Shown here piece after piece: positions 34,001 to 46,984 of a stretch of DNA of 64,000 bases (position 1 is the first letter of the stretch; the number at the start of each line of letters is the position of its first letter). The stretch spans positions 106,308,130 to 106,372,129 of the forward strand of contig NC_031770.1 in assembly GCF_001522545.3 (NCBI RefSeq), given 5' to 3'. The position numbers and the translations under genes were made by a program. The notes under the pieces were generated by a model that ran no database searches, was not told the DNA's origin, and saw only the letters and a list, made by a program, of their open reading frames with translations. The DNA comes from Parus major (taxonomy: Eukaryota > Chordata > Aves > Passeriformes > Paridae).

Positions 34001-37000
34001 ACGGGCAGAGGAGGGTTCCCACACTTCACTGCCAGCCCAGTCATCTGGAGTAAAGCTTTGCCAGCCCCAATGGTTTAGCTGGAAGGGAGATGTAAATATA
34101 CTGTGTGTCTGGGGACCTGTGGTCAGGAGGGCAGACATTTAGATGTGTCCTGAATTTCCTGCAGTGCAGGTCTCTGCCAGGAAAATTGACCTCCTCTGCT
34201 CCCAGACACCATCTTTCCTGAATCCACTAAATGTGTGGACAGGGAATAGCTTTTGGCCACCTGAACTAATATTGTAACCTGTGGCAGTCTTAGAGAGGGA
34301 CTCTTGATCCCTTGCCACCTGATGGGCACTTGTCCAAGTGTCATTTGATACAAAACACTTCTATCACTTGTACATACAGGACACAAATGTGGATATTTGG
34401 ATTCAGATATGATTTTCATGTCCTGCCCTGCATCTGGTTTGTGTTCACACTGCAAATAAAGCTGTTTGGAATAAGCAGCCTGTTTGACTTGTCCTAGCCA
34501 AAGGCTGGGCACCTCTTCAACTAAACACAGTAAGAACTGGCAATTTGTGGACCGAATTGGATGTTTCCATGATAGGAGAAGAAGCAGGAAAATAATTTCA
34601 ACCATCTGATTTTAATGTACCACTGTACCTCTCCTGGAGCCCTCCCAGCTGCTTTCCAACCTCTCCTCTTCCTTTCTACACTTGGAAGGAGCAGAAATAA
34701 GTACAGCTCAGCCAAGCATGGGCAGTCTGGCACCTCTGCTCTGGTTCGTATGGCTTTTATCTGTTTGAAAGTTACTGGTATAGAATACATTGATTAATGG
34801 CCCAGTAAATTAATTGGCAGCCTCTGTAGCTTGATTTGCAGCTGATGGCTTGCAGGGAGCTGTTGGAGTGGAAAAACATAACAAAGTGCCAACTTACCAG
34901 GCCGTGGCAGTGCCCACTGTATGGCAGGCGTTTTCCTCACAGGAAAGAAAACAAAGGCATTTCTCTGAGGAATGTTGCAGGGAGAAACTGACTCATAAGT
35001 AGGGTGTGGGAGAAGAGTTTTAAAAAGTCTAAAACCAGGGGGAATACCTTAAACATGTAGTTCAAACACAAAGTTGGCACTTTACAGATACTGGAGTTTA
35101 TGCCACTTCAGGATTGTAGCTGAAAACTGACAGGGATTTATTATTTATGGAGTTTGATTCTATGGTGTTTCATGTGTTGAAGGAAAGATCAAATTCTGCC
35201 CAGATCTGAGGCAGTGAAGTTTTCCCTCCTCCTCTTTCTTTCCAAGACAGCAGAGATGTAACTAAAGAGGGAAGTACAGGTTGTATCTCTGCCCAATTTC
35301 AGCTCCTGCTGAGGTACTGGCTTTGCTCAGCCCTTCAGAGTCATTTTCTGATCAGCAGGCAGAGCAGAGACTGGGAAATATGGCCTTAGAATACTGTTCA
35401 TGTGATCCAAATTAACTGCTGATAGTAAATATCAAAATGTTTCTCTTTTCTTGTAACAAATTGATATTCCAATCCCTGTTGGGAGCAAAAGGTACCACCA
35501 AGAAAGAAAAAAACAAGACTTGTCCACAACAAATTAAATAAAACGTATTATATAATTTAAAAAAATGTTGTGGAGAACATCCTTTTGTCTGCCTCATGTA
35601 TTCATTCAGCTCTTTAATGTGAGTCCCATTGCTTTGTTTCTTCAATTTCGTATAAAAATCTATTGAGGCTTATTTGAGTTGTCTAGGTATTACAGGAAAT
35701 AAAGCAAAATTGCCTTGCTCTACCCTGGTCTGAGGTGGTTTCTTGTGTGAAAATACTTCTCTGCAATGATGCCTCCTTACCTGGGGGGGCTGGGCTTTCT
35801 CTTCTTCCATGTTCTGTTTTGTTATTGTTGCTTTAATGGACAACAAGGAGTGAGATGCAGCTCCAGAAACCAGTTCCTCCAAAGAGGCTTTGAAGGACTG
35901 ATACTTAAGTTGGATCTTAACCAAGCAGCATCTTAGCTCTTGCTTAAACTCCTGGCTTCTTGGTTGTGTTTTGGTGGGAAGTAAGGATTCCAAGCAGGAT
36001 GGGAGAGCCAAATATTGTATTGAATCTGGGTCTTAAAGTCACGGGATGGTTTGGCTTTGGAATAAGGCATGGAACAAAACTTTGCTGTGGGAGTCTAATC
36101 TTACCAAAAAGGAAATCTGAGTTTTATGGCTTTTTGTGATTCAAAATGCTGAGCATTGTAATCCAAGAACTTCCTCTGTGTGTTCAAAGTTGTTAAAAGT
36201 GAGTTTGATGGGTTTAATTTTATATTAGTTCAGAAGTGTGGTCTTGTTCTGCAGTTGGGATAAGAGAAATGTGTATAGGACTTGTGGAAGGGATCACAGT
36301 AGAGAGCAGATTTCCAGCTGTTTCCTGGCCTCACAGTTTTTTCCCCACTATTTGGCTTGCTGTCCCTCTGCCTGCCATGTGCAAGGAGATGTAAGAATAA
36401 TCTGACCAAAATAAAATAGAGCACATGATTTGGAGATAAGAGCTAGAGATAGCAGGGCAAGTCTGTTTATGTGGTATGGGTTCCTCAAAGAGTGGTGAAA
36501 GACCAGGAATACTTTGCCTGAAAGACCCTGCTGTGACTTTCTGCACACATTGTACATCCAAGGTGGTTGATCAATAGGGTTCATTATAGGAAATTAATGC
36601 CTCAGCCAGCAGATCTTTGTTTAAACACAGCTGTGCCCCACACCAGTTTATGTGGAGACAGACTGGCAGCCCTCGTGTTTTGCCTTGTCTTTGCATAATG
36701 AGACACCAAGATATTGCTTGTCTTGGCTAAACAACAGAAACAGGCTCTGATGAATTGCATTTATGCCTGTTCCTGGTTGTTTTAAGGTGCCTATTTCAGG
36801 TGGCCAGAAAGAAAGATGAGTGTTTACATTTCCTTTGAATGCTGACACAGGCTGTTTGCCCCTGAGTATTTCAGATTAACGCATAGCCAAGGGTTCTGGC
36901 ACGGGGCCACAAGGACAGATTATTCACTGTACTTTGAAAGGGTGTTTGGTTTCTCTATCTGACCTTTTGGGTGGATAAATGGGAGGATTAGCTGCTAAGG

Positions 37001-39317
37001 AAGCAATTACCCACTCTCTATAATTAATATCTCCTTCTTATTCTCTGGTGTTACTTGACCTGGAACTCTGAGAACCTGTTGGTGTTGCCAGTTTTGTGTA
37101 ATTACCACCTTTAGCATGAGGGCTGGAGTCCCGACCTTTCCAAGTCAGTGTGGTGGAAGTGGAGAGTAGGAACACAGGGGTGAAGTTATTGAATCCAGCT
37201 CCAGTGACCAAGACAACGGAGATCAGGATGATTAAAGGCTATAGTTTTGTTCCTGAGGTAACTCTCTACCCTTTAATGCCACTGTGTCTTTTGGCATGAA
37301 AATGAAATATGCCTGCTATTCATGTGAAACAAAGCCCGCCCTGTCAATAAAGCAAACAGGTGCTTAATGCCTCTGCACATGCCTTTGGGAAGGTTGCCTT
37401 TCCCATCAATCCCACCGTGTTTTCAGCTGTCACTGCTGAAAATGCTGTCTTGATCAAGTGCAGCTAGGGATTGTCATTCTGCATTGTCATTTCCCATTTG
37501 CAGATGTAGCCAGAGGCTGATACCATCTGACAGTTCTAGGAGGAGGATATGTTCTTTTTACTCTACTTTTAAAAGCAATCCTGGATTCCTCACTTGTCCC
37601 TCTCTGTTTTGAGATATTTATGCTGTCCATTGCCATTGTAATGGAGATTGAGACTCAAATAATACTTAACAATGCTCTGGAAATCTTAAATTTTGGTGTG
37701 TATCTGGGTTTAAAAAAAATTATATGCATTTATTATATATAAATAATAAACATAATTACGTATATTATAGCTAAATAATTTATATAATTTTACAAAAAAC
37801 AGAGCAGTGGTTCAGCCAAACCAAATTGGAACTTCCTATTTGAAAATACTGTTTTCACAAAAATTCCTTTTGAGACAAAAAGCCAAAGGAGCATAAACTT
37901 TTAAAACATAATATATATAATGTTAATATTTAACTTATTTTTCAACTTCTAAAAGGATTAACTGGTGCTTTTAAAATGTGCTTGTATATTAGAGATTTAT
38001 GGCAGACTCTTATTTGATGCCATTGCTGAAGCAGCAGCATAGGTGGAAATTATTTATTTTTCCCCTGCAGTGTATTTTGAGATAAAGGGAAATCAGAGTT
38101 AATAAATTAAATACAATTAAACCTTTCATAGATATGTGATACCTGAATACCAAGGGTTATCAAGAGGATTTCAGCTGAGTGAAGACTCAGTGGGGAAATG
38201 TTTCTGGTAATGATGAGGCTTGAGCAGGTAAGGTGTGACTTTGTACAGCACAGAGGTAAATGGGAAAATCACATAAAAACAGGGTGAGATTATGTACCAC
38301 ATCCCAGAGGGATTATCTTCTGCCTGCCACACACTGGAAGCAAATACAAGCAAAAGGGGTGAAGTATTTACAGAAAATCAACATTTACTCAGAGGAGACC
38401 TCCAACATTGTCTCCTGGGGACCACATCTAAGGAAGAGCTAATCTGTCAAATGGTCTTCTGCAGAGCACTAATTCAGGAAATAATCTGTTTACCAAGCCT
38501 TGAGTGAATAGAATTTTTTTTAATAGTCAAAAATAATGCAGAAATTTGCTATATATGAACTAAGATTTTTCTCCTACTGGGCAGGGGAGGCTGAATTCCC
38601 AGATAAAGCACCCTCCATGCTTACTGCAGACACTAGAAAATGTCACTTTCTTGAGAGAAGAGGGTGTCAACTGCTACTAATAGTGTGGAGTCATTCTCAG
38701 AGTAGAGGGCTCCCCCCTGCCTGGGGTGAACTGTTTGTCTGAGCTCAGCAAGAGACTGATTGAATTGGCCTGACTTAACCCTGTGCATCGAGGGGACCCG
38801 AGGATTGCTGTATTACCCTTCAGGCAAATTGAACTGGGAGACAAACATTGACAGTACAGATTCAGAAGAAGAAAAACATGTCAGGAATGTGAAAGCTGAA
38901 CATCCTGTATGCTCTTGCAGATTACTTGGTGCTGCCTTTTATTAAACCATGGAGATCACCCTGTGTTGTAAAAGATGTTTGTCTTGGTTTTCAGAATCCA
39001 CATGGACCAGCCTGTATGGAAGCTTCAATCAGATCTCTGTTGTCTTCTGTTAAACTTACTAGTTCAAATCAAATAATAAATTCAAATAATATAGTAACAC
39101 AAATCCTTTTCAGTCAGTGAATCATCATTAAGTAGAAGCAGCAATAGTTTATAGTAGTCATCATTTCTTGGTTTCTGTGTAGAACTTGCATGTCTTGTGC
39201 CAACACTTGCTTTTTAATATCAGGACTTTTTAATATGCAGGATGTGCATCTACCTTGACCTGCTCAGGTCAGGAGCATGCTGACTTTTCTGTGTCTCAGC
39301 TGATATTGCATAGAGCT
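31016..39317. other. Long intergenic stretch, no gene recognised
   Basis: About 8.3 kb. T-rich segment at 31830-31860; AT-rich blocks at 37709-37800 and 37905-37935 with many TATA and ATAAT runs. The 160-codon minus frame at 34123-34605 starts with a hydrophobic run but has no further sign of being a gene. The interval 36850-37520 is rich in homeobox-like TAATTA/CAATTA motifs and is the best-looking conserved-noncoding candidate in the window, an impression that needs alignment. Confidence 0.4.
37709..37935. repeat. AT-rich low-complexity region
   Basis: Two blocks (37709-37795 and 37905-37935) are almost pure A and T with TATAT and ATAATA repeats. They are separated by about 110 bp of more mixed sequence. 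Confidence 0.8.
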
Positions 39318-39535
39318 ACAGAATCACAGAATAGTTTGGGTGGGAAGGGACCTTAAAGATCATTTAGTTCCAAGCCCTCTGTCAAGGGCAGGGACACCTT
39401 CCACTAGATGAGGTGGCTCAGAGTCTCTTCCAGCCTGGCCTTGAGCACTGTCAGGGATGAGGTATCCACAGCTTTTCTGGGCAACCTGTGCCAGGGTCTC
39501 ACCACCCCCACATAGAAGAATTTTTGTAGGTCTTC
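39318..39535 (-). mobile_element. CR1 LINE 3' terminal fragment
   Basis: Read on plus it is the reverse complement of a CR1 end: 'cagaatcacagaatagtttgggtgggaagggaccttaaagatcat', 'agggcagggacaccttccactag', 'ccagcctggccttgagcact', 'gggatgaggtatccacagc', 'ctgggcaacctgtgccagggtctcacca'. One of the better-preserved copies here. Confidence 0.95.
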
Positions 39536-42500
39536 TTGGCTAGAGAAGATTTCCTTTGGCAAAGCAGTCTTTGGACATTTGCAGTGATGAAAGTTGATGC
39601 TCGATCTCCCAGAGCTACCAGCAGTGCTGATGTGAGCTCCCTTGGTGCCTGTGTAATTTCTGCCAGTTGTGACTGTCCAAGCCTTAACACTCACCTCTTT
39701 TTTTCTCAGCCCCAGAAGAAGGACTTTTTGGTTCTTTTGGTATTTTCAGCCTTTACTTGTCTTGGGGATAACTACAGATTCCCTCCCTCCAAACATTCAA
39801 CAACAGCAGATCTTGACATCTGCTATAGCAATAATAATTACTTTATTGAAAAATAAGTAAAGTTAGAATTAATTCAATCTGTTTGTGGTTGTACCCGTAT
39901 ATCTGCTGGGGTTACTCAAAGTACATCTAGATTTTTCCACGGTGTCTAAATTGTACTTTGAAAGTAAGTTAAATAAGAGTTCTCCCATAATCACCTGTCT
40001 CCAGGAGATGGAGCTCCAAGAAAAACACCAATTACCGCTGGGTTTGTAATTTAAATTATGAAAGTTAGCAACACTAATTCTATGTCCCTGGCTGGGAGGA
40101 CTTGTCAACAGCTCAATTACCATGAGTGGATCTCATTTTGTATTCCAGAAGTGTAGGGAAAAGGACTGAGAGGAGAAAAATACACTCATTTACCTCAGCT
40201 ACAGAGTGCCTGGGCCTGCATCCAGTTGTGAGTAATGCTCACTGGAAACAAGACATGAGCATTTAACAAGGAGGGTAATTAACTGTTAGTGTAGCTTATG
40301 AAGATATGCCACAGATTTTTTGCTTGTTTGGAGCTTTTCAATCTGAAGCACAAGGGTTTGCTTAGTGAATGCTTCTTTTTGAAGTTATTGAGCTTTAGTG
40401 AAAGGTTTGTCGTGTGAACACCTCAGGCCTGTGTTATGGTGGAGGTCTGGCTAAACAGCCTTAATGGCACTGCTTGGCTTTGAAACCTCCGTAATTGGGT
40501 TGCACACAGTGCTAAGATTTGCTCTTTACTGATTAAAAATGCTTATGCCAAAGAGACCCTCTGCATTTGGAGCTTGAATAGGCCACTCTCTTTTGGCTGT
40601 GACAGCTTTCAAAGGAAAGTCCTGAAAGAGGGGAACCTCCGGACCCATGGGCAGCAGAGCTCTCGTGCTCCTGCTGTTCCCTGCCCCAGCTGCTTCTCCT
40701 CCCTCCTTCCCTGCCTGGCCTGGATGTGTTCTCCCGTGGCCTTTGGGAGAGCAGGGCTTTGCCTGGAAAGGCAAAGAGAGGGAGAGCTGGCTGCACACAA
40801 ATGCAGCTCAGCAGATCCTGGGCGGAGGTTTGATGGAAAGAAGTCCAGCCTGTTCAGTGCTGGACTTTGCAAATGGGTTAATGGAAAATTTTGCTCCTTG
40901 CAGGGGACTATGACTTCACCTCAGCCTTAACAGACCAGCCAAATAGTTCAAAGCTGTTTAGCAAATGACTACTCACAAATGTCAGTTATTATTGTGGCAG
41001 AAAAACATCTCACTGTAAAACATAATGCCAAGGAACACAGTTTTTATTTTAAATAAAAAGGAAAACAGGTTCTACAGGTTCTTTTTTTTTTTTTTTCTAC
41101 TGGTTTTTTCCCATCCCAGTTTTTGAATTTGAAAATTTTGAATAAGGTGACAAATTTAAATGAAAAAAACAAACCAAAAAACTTTTTCTCAAAAAGATTT
41201 TTTTTTAAAAAAAAAAGAAAAGTGATAAGAAAAGAAAAATCAATAATGAAGTGCACAGTCACAGATTTTAATTTCTTTTTATTTTTAATAATCTAAGACA
41301 GATAGAGGCCTTTGGTCACAATGAATTTTTAAGTGCTTCAGGAGATTTTTAAGCAACACTAAAATCAATAATGAAGATTATAAAAAATGGGAGTTCAGCC
41401 TGAAAAATAGCTGCTGCTTGTGCAGGCATAACTGTTCACATATATCCATCTGGAAACCTGAATATGTTTTTATGAGTTCAGACCAAACATCTACCCCAAT
41501 AATAGTCTATCTAGGGGATGAAATCAAATTAACTGACAGCTTCATGCTGTTGGAAATGTTCACAGCCATTTTTCTGAAGATGAATAATACAGAAATTAAG
41601 ATGTGCCTTCAGACAATGGAACCTGCTTTTGTGAGTGCAATATCACTGTTCTTTAATGTTATTTTCTGACAATGTGGGAATGCTTCAGTGTGGAGATGAT
41701 ATTTTGAAGTGCTGAGTTCTGTCTTTATAAGCCATAATTCTCCCTGGATTTTATTGTTTGCCATAGACTGTGGGGATTGATATCCTCCAGCCACTTTTAG
41801 ACTCTGCACAAGGTACAGTAACAACTGAAGTGTTCCTGAGAAGTTCCTGCTAAGCCATCATTTTGGTATTGGCTATATCCTCTCTCTGGCTTGTTTTTCC
41901 CTTGTGATTTATAGATGAAATCATGGATTGTGACCATAGTGCCAAGGTGTTTTGATAGTCTCTCATACTGTCAGACAGGTCTCTTGGCACTTTCCTAAAC
42001 AGTTTGAGTCCAGTTTCTGGAGTTAAGGATGGGCACATAGGCTCAGAGGGCTGCTCTGAAGGTTACAAAGGTTTAACCACATATCCAAGGCCAGGCCATG
42101 CCAGTTGTCTCAGGGCAAGAGAATGGCATCCACCACTAATTATTTTTGAGGCTGTACAAGAAAAATAGGAGATTAGGGCATCCTTTCTTGTCATATTACA
42201 AATATGTGAAGCCTAAAGAGGGTGCTAAATCACCTGGGTCAGCTGAAGATTATGGAGTCTCTGGTGGGGCCCGTGTGTATCCATGGTGTGCCAGCTGGAG
42301 GTGTTTCTGTGGAGGGTGTGCTGCAGTCACAGTAACTGTGGATCTCTCCAGCTCTTGCAGGAGGCTGTGAGAGCTCCCTTTTAGGAAGATCTCCAGACAG
42401 TATCAGTGTTACAGCATTATAGCAAAGGTGAATGGGATGGCTGGGCAGAAGTGAAAAGCTGTGAGATAAGCAAGGATTTGAGCGCAACCTAAAATTTAGA

Positions 42501-42967
42501 ACATTCTTGGGGCTGCCTCTAACATCACCAGCTCCACTGATGCTGCCATTGCAGAGGGTGAAGTTCTGTGGACAGCCTCAAACAGAGCAGCAAGGCTGCC
42601 CTTGGGTAAGAGAGCGCACACAGATAATACCATGTTAACAATCACTAACTTTCTCTTCAGGAACTCAGGGATTGGGCTAACTTTACACGGCCTTCAGCCC
42701 TGATGTGATTGTCCTTTCTGGTAGGAGGAACAGTTCCTCTGGTAATTGTCTCATGATCTAAGGGCAGCTTGGGGAGGAAATGTCCCAAGTGTCACATATT
42801 CATGAAGCCAGACTACTTAAGAAATAACTTGGTGTCACACAAAAGCTCAGACAAGTGTTTCCAGAGAATCAGCTGCCATTCTTAGTTGCATGGAATGTTT
42901 ACAAGTACCAGCTTTACTTCAGCTGTTTTAATGGTTGGTAAGAAGTTGGTGTGCTTTGGCCCTTCTA
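39536..42967. other. Intergenic, no gene recognised
   Basis: Contains a GC-richer patch at 40620-40850 and A/T-rich low-complexity DNA at 41074-41285. Frames of 80-118 codons in the GC-richer patch exist on both strands at once and are therefore not evidence of a gene. Confidence 0.4.
41074..41285. repeat. A/T-rich low-complexity region with homopolymer runs
   Basis: Runs of T at 41081-41096, of A around 41162-41168 and 41209-41217, and mixed AAAAG/AAAAT blocks between. No element recognised. Confidence 0.8.
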
Positions 42968-43395
42968 GAGTAATAAAATTGCTAGAGGTTGGACAAGACC
43001 ATTCAGATCATCAAGTCCAGCCTTCAACCCAGCAGCACCATTGTGTTCACCAGTAAGCCATGTCCCCAGGTGCCACGTCCACACATTTTTTTTGAATGCT
43101 TTCAGGGATGGATGGTGACTCCAGCACTTCCCTGGGCAGCCTGTTCCAATACTTTACAGCCTGTTTTGTGAAAGAAATTTTTCTAATATCCAATCTAAGC
43201 CTCCTCTGGAATAACCTGAAGCTATCCATTTCCTCTCATCCTGTCACTTGTTACCTGGTGGGACAGACCAGCCCCTAGCACAGTAAAAGCTCCTTTCAGG
43301 AAGGTGTACAGAGCAATAAGGACCGTCCTGAGCCTCCTTTTTTTCTGGGCTGAGCCCCCAGCTCCCTCCTAATGCTGCTCCTCATAAGAATTGTA
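42968..43395 (-). mobile_element. CR1 LINE 3' region fragment
   Basis: Reverse-complement CR1: 'ttggacaagaccattcagatcatcaagtccag', 'cagcaccattgtgttcacc', 'ccatgtccccaggtgccacgtccacac', 'atgctttcagggatggatggtgactcc', 'cctgggcagcctgttccaatac', 'tgaaagaaatttttctaatatccaatctaagcct', and further upstream CR1 sequence 'cagaccagcccc' to 'tcctgagcctccttttttctgggctg'. It spans more than 400 bp and belongs to a subfamily with a longer 3' end. Confidence 0.95.
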
Positions 43396-44284
43396 ATTTA
43401 GGTGCTAGTGCTTGGCTCCTTGTGAATCACTGATCCACATTGTTTATCACTGGGGAGAGCTGTCAAAGGCTTGGAGGTCTGGAAAAGCAGTTGAAGTACA
43501 TTGCCTTTCTCCCTGATTTTCCATGGCAAATTCTAGAGAAGGTCCCTCCCTGCTTGTCATTGTAGAGTCATGAACTGGGCTTTCTATGAACCCAGTGTTT
43601 CTTGGCAACCTCCTCACATGGGCTGACATGTCTGAGGAAATAGGAGATGTTGCTGCATGTAGATTTCCCCAGGATATTTCAGGGGTGATTCAAGGAATGA
43701 TGGAGGGGTTTCATTCCTCTCCCCACCAGATCCTCTCCCCCACTTCTCCCACCAAAGCAGCGGAGCTGCCACTAATTGGCCTGACAAGTGGAACAGCTCC
43801 TTTCTGAGGGGACCCCACACTCCTTTGTTGAGAGGAATTTGCTTTGAAGTCTTCTCCCTGCCCTGTATTGTCTACACACCTTGCTTTGTGTGAGTGTGAT
43901 AAATGGAAATCAAACAGTCCAGATCAAGGAAACAAGCACCAAGTCCTGCCTGTCATTCCAAAACATTTGCTGTGTTTATTATAAAGCTGTCAGGATTGCA
44001 CTGAGCAGCCAAATTCAAAGCAGCCAAAACTCTGGGTTGCCAAATACTCCTCTCCTCTTTTAGACTAATTTTTTGGTGTAAGAACACATCAAAGCTGATG
44101 GAAGTAGGCTGAAGTGAGTTTGTTATTACTCATGTCCGTGTGTAACACAGTGTCAGAAATGCTGTGACCTGGCACAGCTACACTGTTGCAGTAAGAAGCC
44201 CAAATCAAAGTTCGTAATTAGGATACTCAAATGGATTATTCCTATTATTACTGCCAAGAGCCCTCAAACTCTTCTCAGCCATGA
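43396..44284. other. Intergenic, no gene recognised
   Basis: Unique-looking sequence between CR1 and SINE relics. No exon or RNA gene recognised. Confidence 0.4.
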
Positions 44285-44515
44285 AAAAATGGAGATTTCA
44301 TGGTCTAATGGTTCGATGAGTAGAGCAGTATCAGGAGGGCACTGGGCTGGGCTTCTGTTCCCTGTTACTTTCACTGAATTGCAATGTGAACTCCCTTGGT
44401 CATTTAATCTCTCTGTGTCTCTCCTCTTCCTCTCTGACTCTATTGTCTGTTTTGAATCAGATGGTAAGACTGAATTAACCCTGCACTTATAGGGATAATA
44501 AATACCTCAATTTTC
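44285..44515 (+). mobile_element. Ancient MIR-like SINE remnant
   Basis: 'tggtctaatggttcgatgagtagagcag' resembles a tRNA-derived 5' end with a decayed B box, then 'aggagggcactgggctgggcttctgttcc', 'gtgaactcccttggtcatttaatctctctgtgtctc' matches the MIR core order, and 'atagggataataaatacctca' matches its 3' part. Strongly diverged but long enough to follow the whole SINE. Confidence 0.6.
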
Positions 44516-44639
44516 TTTATTTAATGTATCTGGACATGGAAAAGGAGGCAACTTTCCTTAAGAAAATAGAAGGAGAAAACACTCATAAAAAGGGTTTTCA
44601 GCTACTGCTCATAAGAGCTGAAGTGCCACTGTGATTTGA

Positions 44640-45600
44640 GAGGGAGCCTGGGACAGAAGGGGGAATTCACCATTTTTCAAAAGATGAGGCTTCACTGCAG
44701 GCAAATTATGCATGACAAATTTGGTGACCCTCTGTGGTGGGGTTACAGCAGAGGTGGACAAGGGAAGCACAACGGATGTGATCTATCTGGTCTTGTGGAA
44801 AGCACTGAGCACTGTCCATCCTTGTGTCTAGCTGGAAAGACATGGATTTGATGGATGCACCACTGAATGGATAAAAAATAGTCTGTATGGTCACACTCAA
44901 AGAGTTGTGGGAAATGGCTGAATATCTGAGTGGAGACCAGTGACGAGTGCGATTCCTCAGGGGTTGGTATTGGGATTGCCACTTTTTAACATTTTGTCAA
45001 TGACCCAAACAGTGGTTCTGAGGCACCCTCAGCAGGTGTGCTGACACTGAGCTGTGTGGTACAGGTGACACACTGGATGAAGGGGATGCCATCCTGACAG
45101 GCCTGGACAGGCTTTAGAGGTGAGCACGTGTGAACCACATGAATTTCAACAAGGCCAAGTGCAAGGTCCTGCTCCTGGATCAGGGCAATCCCAAGACAAA
45201 TACAAGCTGAGCAGTGAAGGGATTGAGAGCAGCTTTGGGGACAAGGATTTTGAATGCTGGTGGATGAAAAGCTCAAATGTGACCTGCCAAAGTGCACTCG
45301 CAGTCCAGAAAGCCAAATATGTCCTTGGCTGCATCAGAAACAGGGTGGGCAGCAGGTCAAGGGAGAGGTTTTTCCCCCTCTGCTCTGCTCTTGTGACACT
45401 CCATGAGCAGTGCAGCTTCCAGCTCTGGGGCCACCAACACTTGGAATGAGTCCAGAGGAGGCCATGAGGGATCAGAGGGAGCAGCAATGCTGTGGAGACA
45501 GGCTGAGTGAGTTGGGTCTGTTGAGCGTGATGGAGAGAAAGCTCAGAGACCTTGAGAGGGACTTTTGACAAGGGCATGTAGTGATTGGATGAGGTGGAAT
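44640..45600 (+). mobile_element. CR1 LINE fragment with remnant of the reverse-transcriptase ORF2, defective
   Basis: Close to the CR1 ORF2 3' region: 'ggttacagcagaggtggacaagggaag', 'gacatggatttgatggatg', 'cactcaaagagttgtggg', 'gtggagaccagtgacgagtg', 'attcctcaggggttggtattggga', 'atttcaacaaggccaagtgcaaggtcctgctcctgg', then 'cagtccagaaagccaaatat' and 'gggtgggcagcaggtcaaggga'. In CR1 this region encodes the C-terminal part of the reverse transcriptase. Here frameshifts and stops break it, and the part around the catalytic aspartates has lost bases. The copy stops near 45600, before the usual 3' UTR end, so it is truncated at both ends. About 960 bp, the longest CR1 in the window. Confidence 0.95.
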
Positions 45601-46859
45601 GGCCTATTGGCTCAGCAGAATTTTAGTTTCTCACCTAAGATATTTCTCTTTCCCAAAGGTGTAAACTGTACAAAAAAGCAGGGAAAGTACGTGGCTGTTC
45701 AGTCTGTCCTGTCACTCTGGAAGTGTGGAAGAGGATCTCTACCAGCTGAAGACCTGAGCTGTGTGGGGTGCAGTGGCATTGAATGCCAGCAATTCTGTAA
45801 CCCAGACTTTTTGTTTCCTGAGTAACACAGTTTCTGGGCACAACTGGGCTTCAGTGATGTGGGAGGAATCTTATTAGGAGGTTGCAATGAGGAAAGACTG
45901 GCTTTTGTAAGAGGTAAATGAAGTAGTTATAAAAAAGGAAGGACAAAGCTACCAAAAGCCTCATTCATGTTACAGGTTCAGACATGGGACAGAAGAGAAA
46001 TCCACAAAAATCTGCCTTTCAGCTTTTTCTATTGCCTGTGTTTGAATGGGAAATTGGATATGCCAGGATCCTGGGAGACAGCACACATGAAAACAGCACT
46101 GAATTCCTTCTGAGGGATGTGAGGAGGAAGTGACATCTGTTTTGCATCCAAACATTACTTGAAGTCTAGATAAAACTCTTGTTGTGACAGGGAGGTGAAA
46201 AAACACAGAGAAAATCCCCTTCCCTTATGGTTGTGAATCAGTGCAGCCAGGCAGGGGGAATACTAATGGAGGTCTCTGATCTTTTTTACACTTAAAAATC
46301 AACACTGTCCCGTTTTAAAAGAAGACACTTAGTCAGCCATGATCAAGTCTTCAGTAAATGTGGAACAACTTGTTAGTGATAGATGGGATCATTCATTTTG
46401 GGCTAACTTGGGCTCTCTGTATGACACAGAGAAGGGTATTAATCTAAGCAGTATTTATTTGCTGTTCTTCAGTTAATTATCTTGACTTAATCTGATGTAT
46501 GTAAAACAGTGGCTCATGTAAATTAATGCTGGTATGTCAATGGCAACATGGGGATTTGGGATGTTGAGACCTCTTGGATAGGGAGGGACAGAGAACAAAT
46601 CTGCATGCCATGAAATATTTTGATACTTTTGGCTTTGAAGATCCTTTAACTTTTTCAGAATCAGAGATGCTAACTCTTTCCCTTTACACTTTTTCTAGAA
46701 TGAACATTCTTTTTGGATGCTTGCCTTGAAGTTGGAAGAGCCATATACAAGTGCTTGAAGGTCAAATTTATAGAGTCGCTTTCTTTTTGAATCCCCCATT
46801 TGAAGCTCTTCTATCCTGCAAAATATTCCTTTGGTGTATGAGATATTACCTGATCTTCA
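45601..46859. other. Intergenic, no gene recognised
   Basis: Unique-looking sequence. An AT-rich block at 46440-46540 (AGTTAATTATC, GTAAATTAATG) could be regulatory. No exon recognised. Confidence 0.4.
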
Positions 46860-46984
46860 CCATGTTCAAGGAATGACCTGGACATGGCACTTAGAGCTAT
46901 GGTCTATTTGACGAGGTGGTGATTAGTCAAAGGTTGGACTTGATGGTATTGGAGGTCTTTTCCAATATAAATGACTCTGTGATA
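46860..46984 (+). mobile_element. CR1-like LINE 3' terminal fragment
   Basis: 'gttcaaggaatgacctggacatggcacttagagctatggtc', 'gtggtgattagtcaaaggttggacttgatggt' and 'ggaggtcttttccaatataaatgactctgtgat' follow the end of a CR1 subfamily of neoavian birds, different from the other copies here. Only the last 125 bp remain. Confidence 0.8.

Noticed and set aside
34123..34605. 160-codon minus-strand frame with a Leu-rich start resembling a signal peptide
   Set aside because: The rest of the peptide has no family resemblance, and no promoter or splice structure supports it.
38760..38945. Frame containing an acidic DSTDSEEE stretch, considered as a piece of EVA1A because that protein has an acidic Ser-rich cytoplasmic segment
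   Set aside because: Neighbouring residues do not match EVA1A and no hydrophobic membrane segment precedes it.
40574..40930. Overlapping frames on both strands in a GC-richer patch, one with a hydrophobic N-terminus like a secreted protein
   Set aside because: Frames are open on both strands and in several phases because stops are rare in GC-rich DNA; no domain and no CpG island comparable to the MRPL19 promoter.
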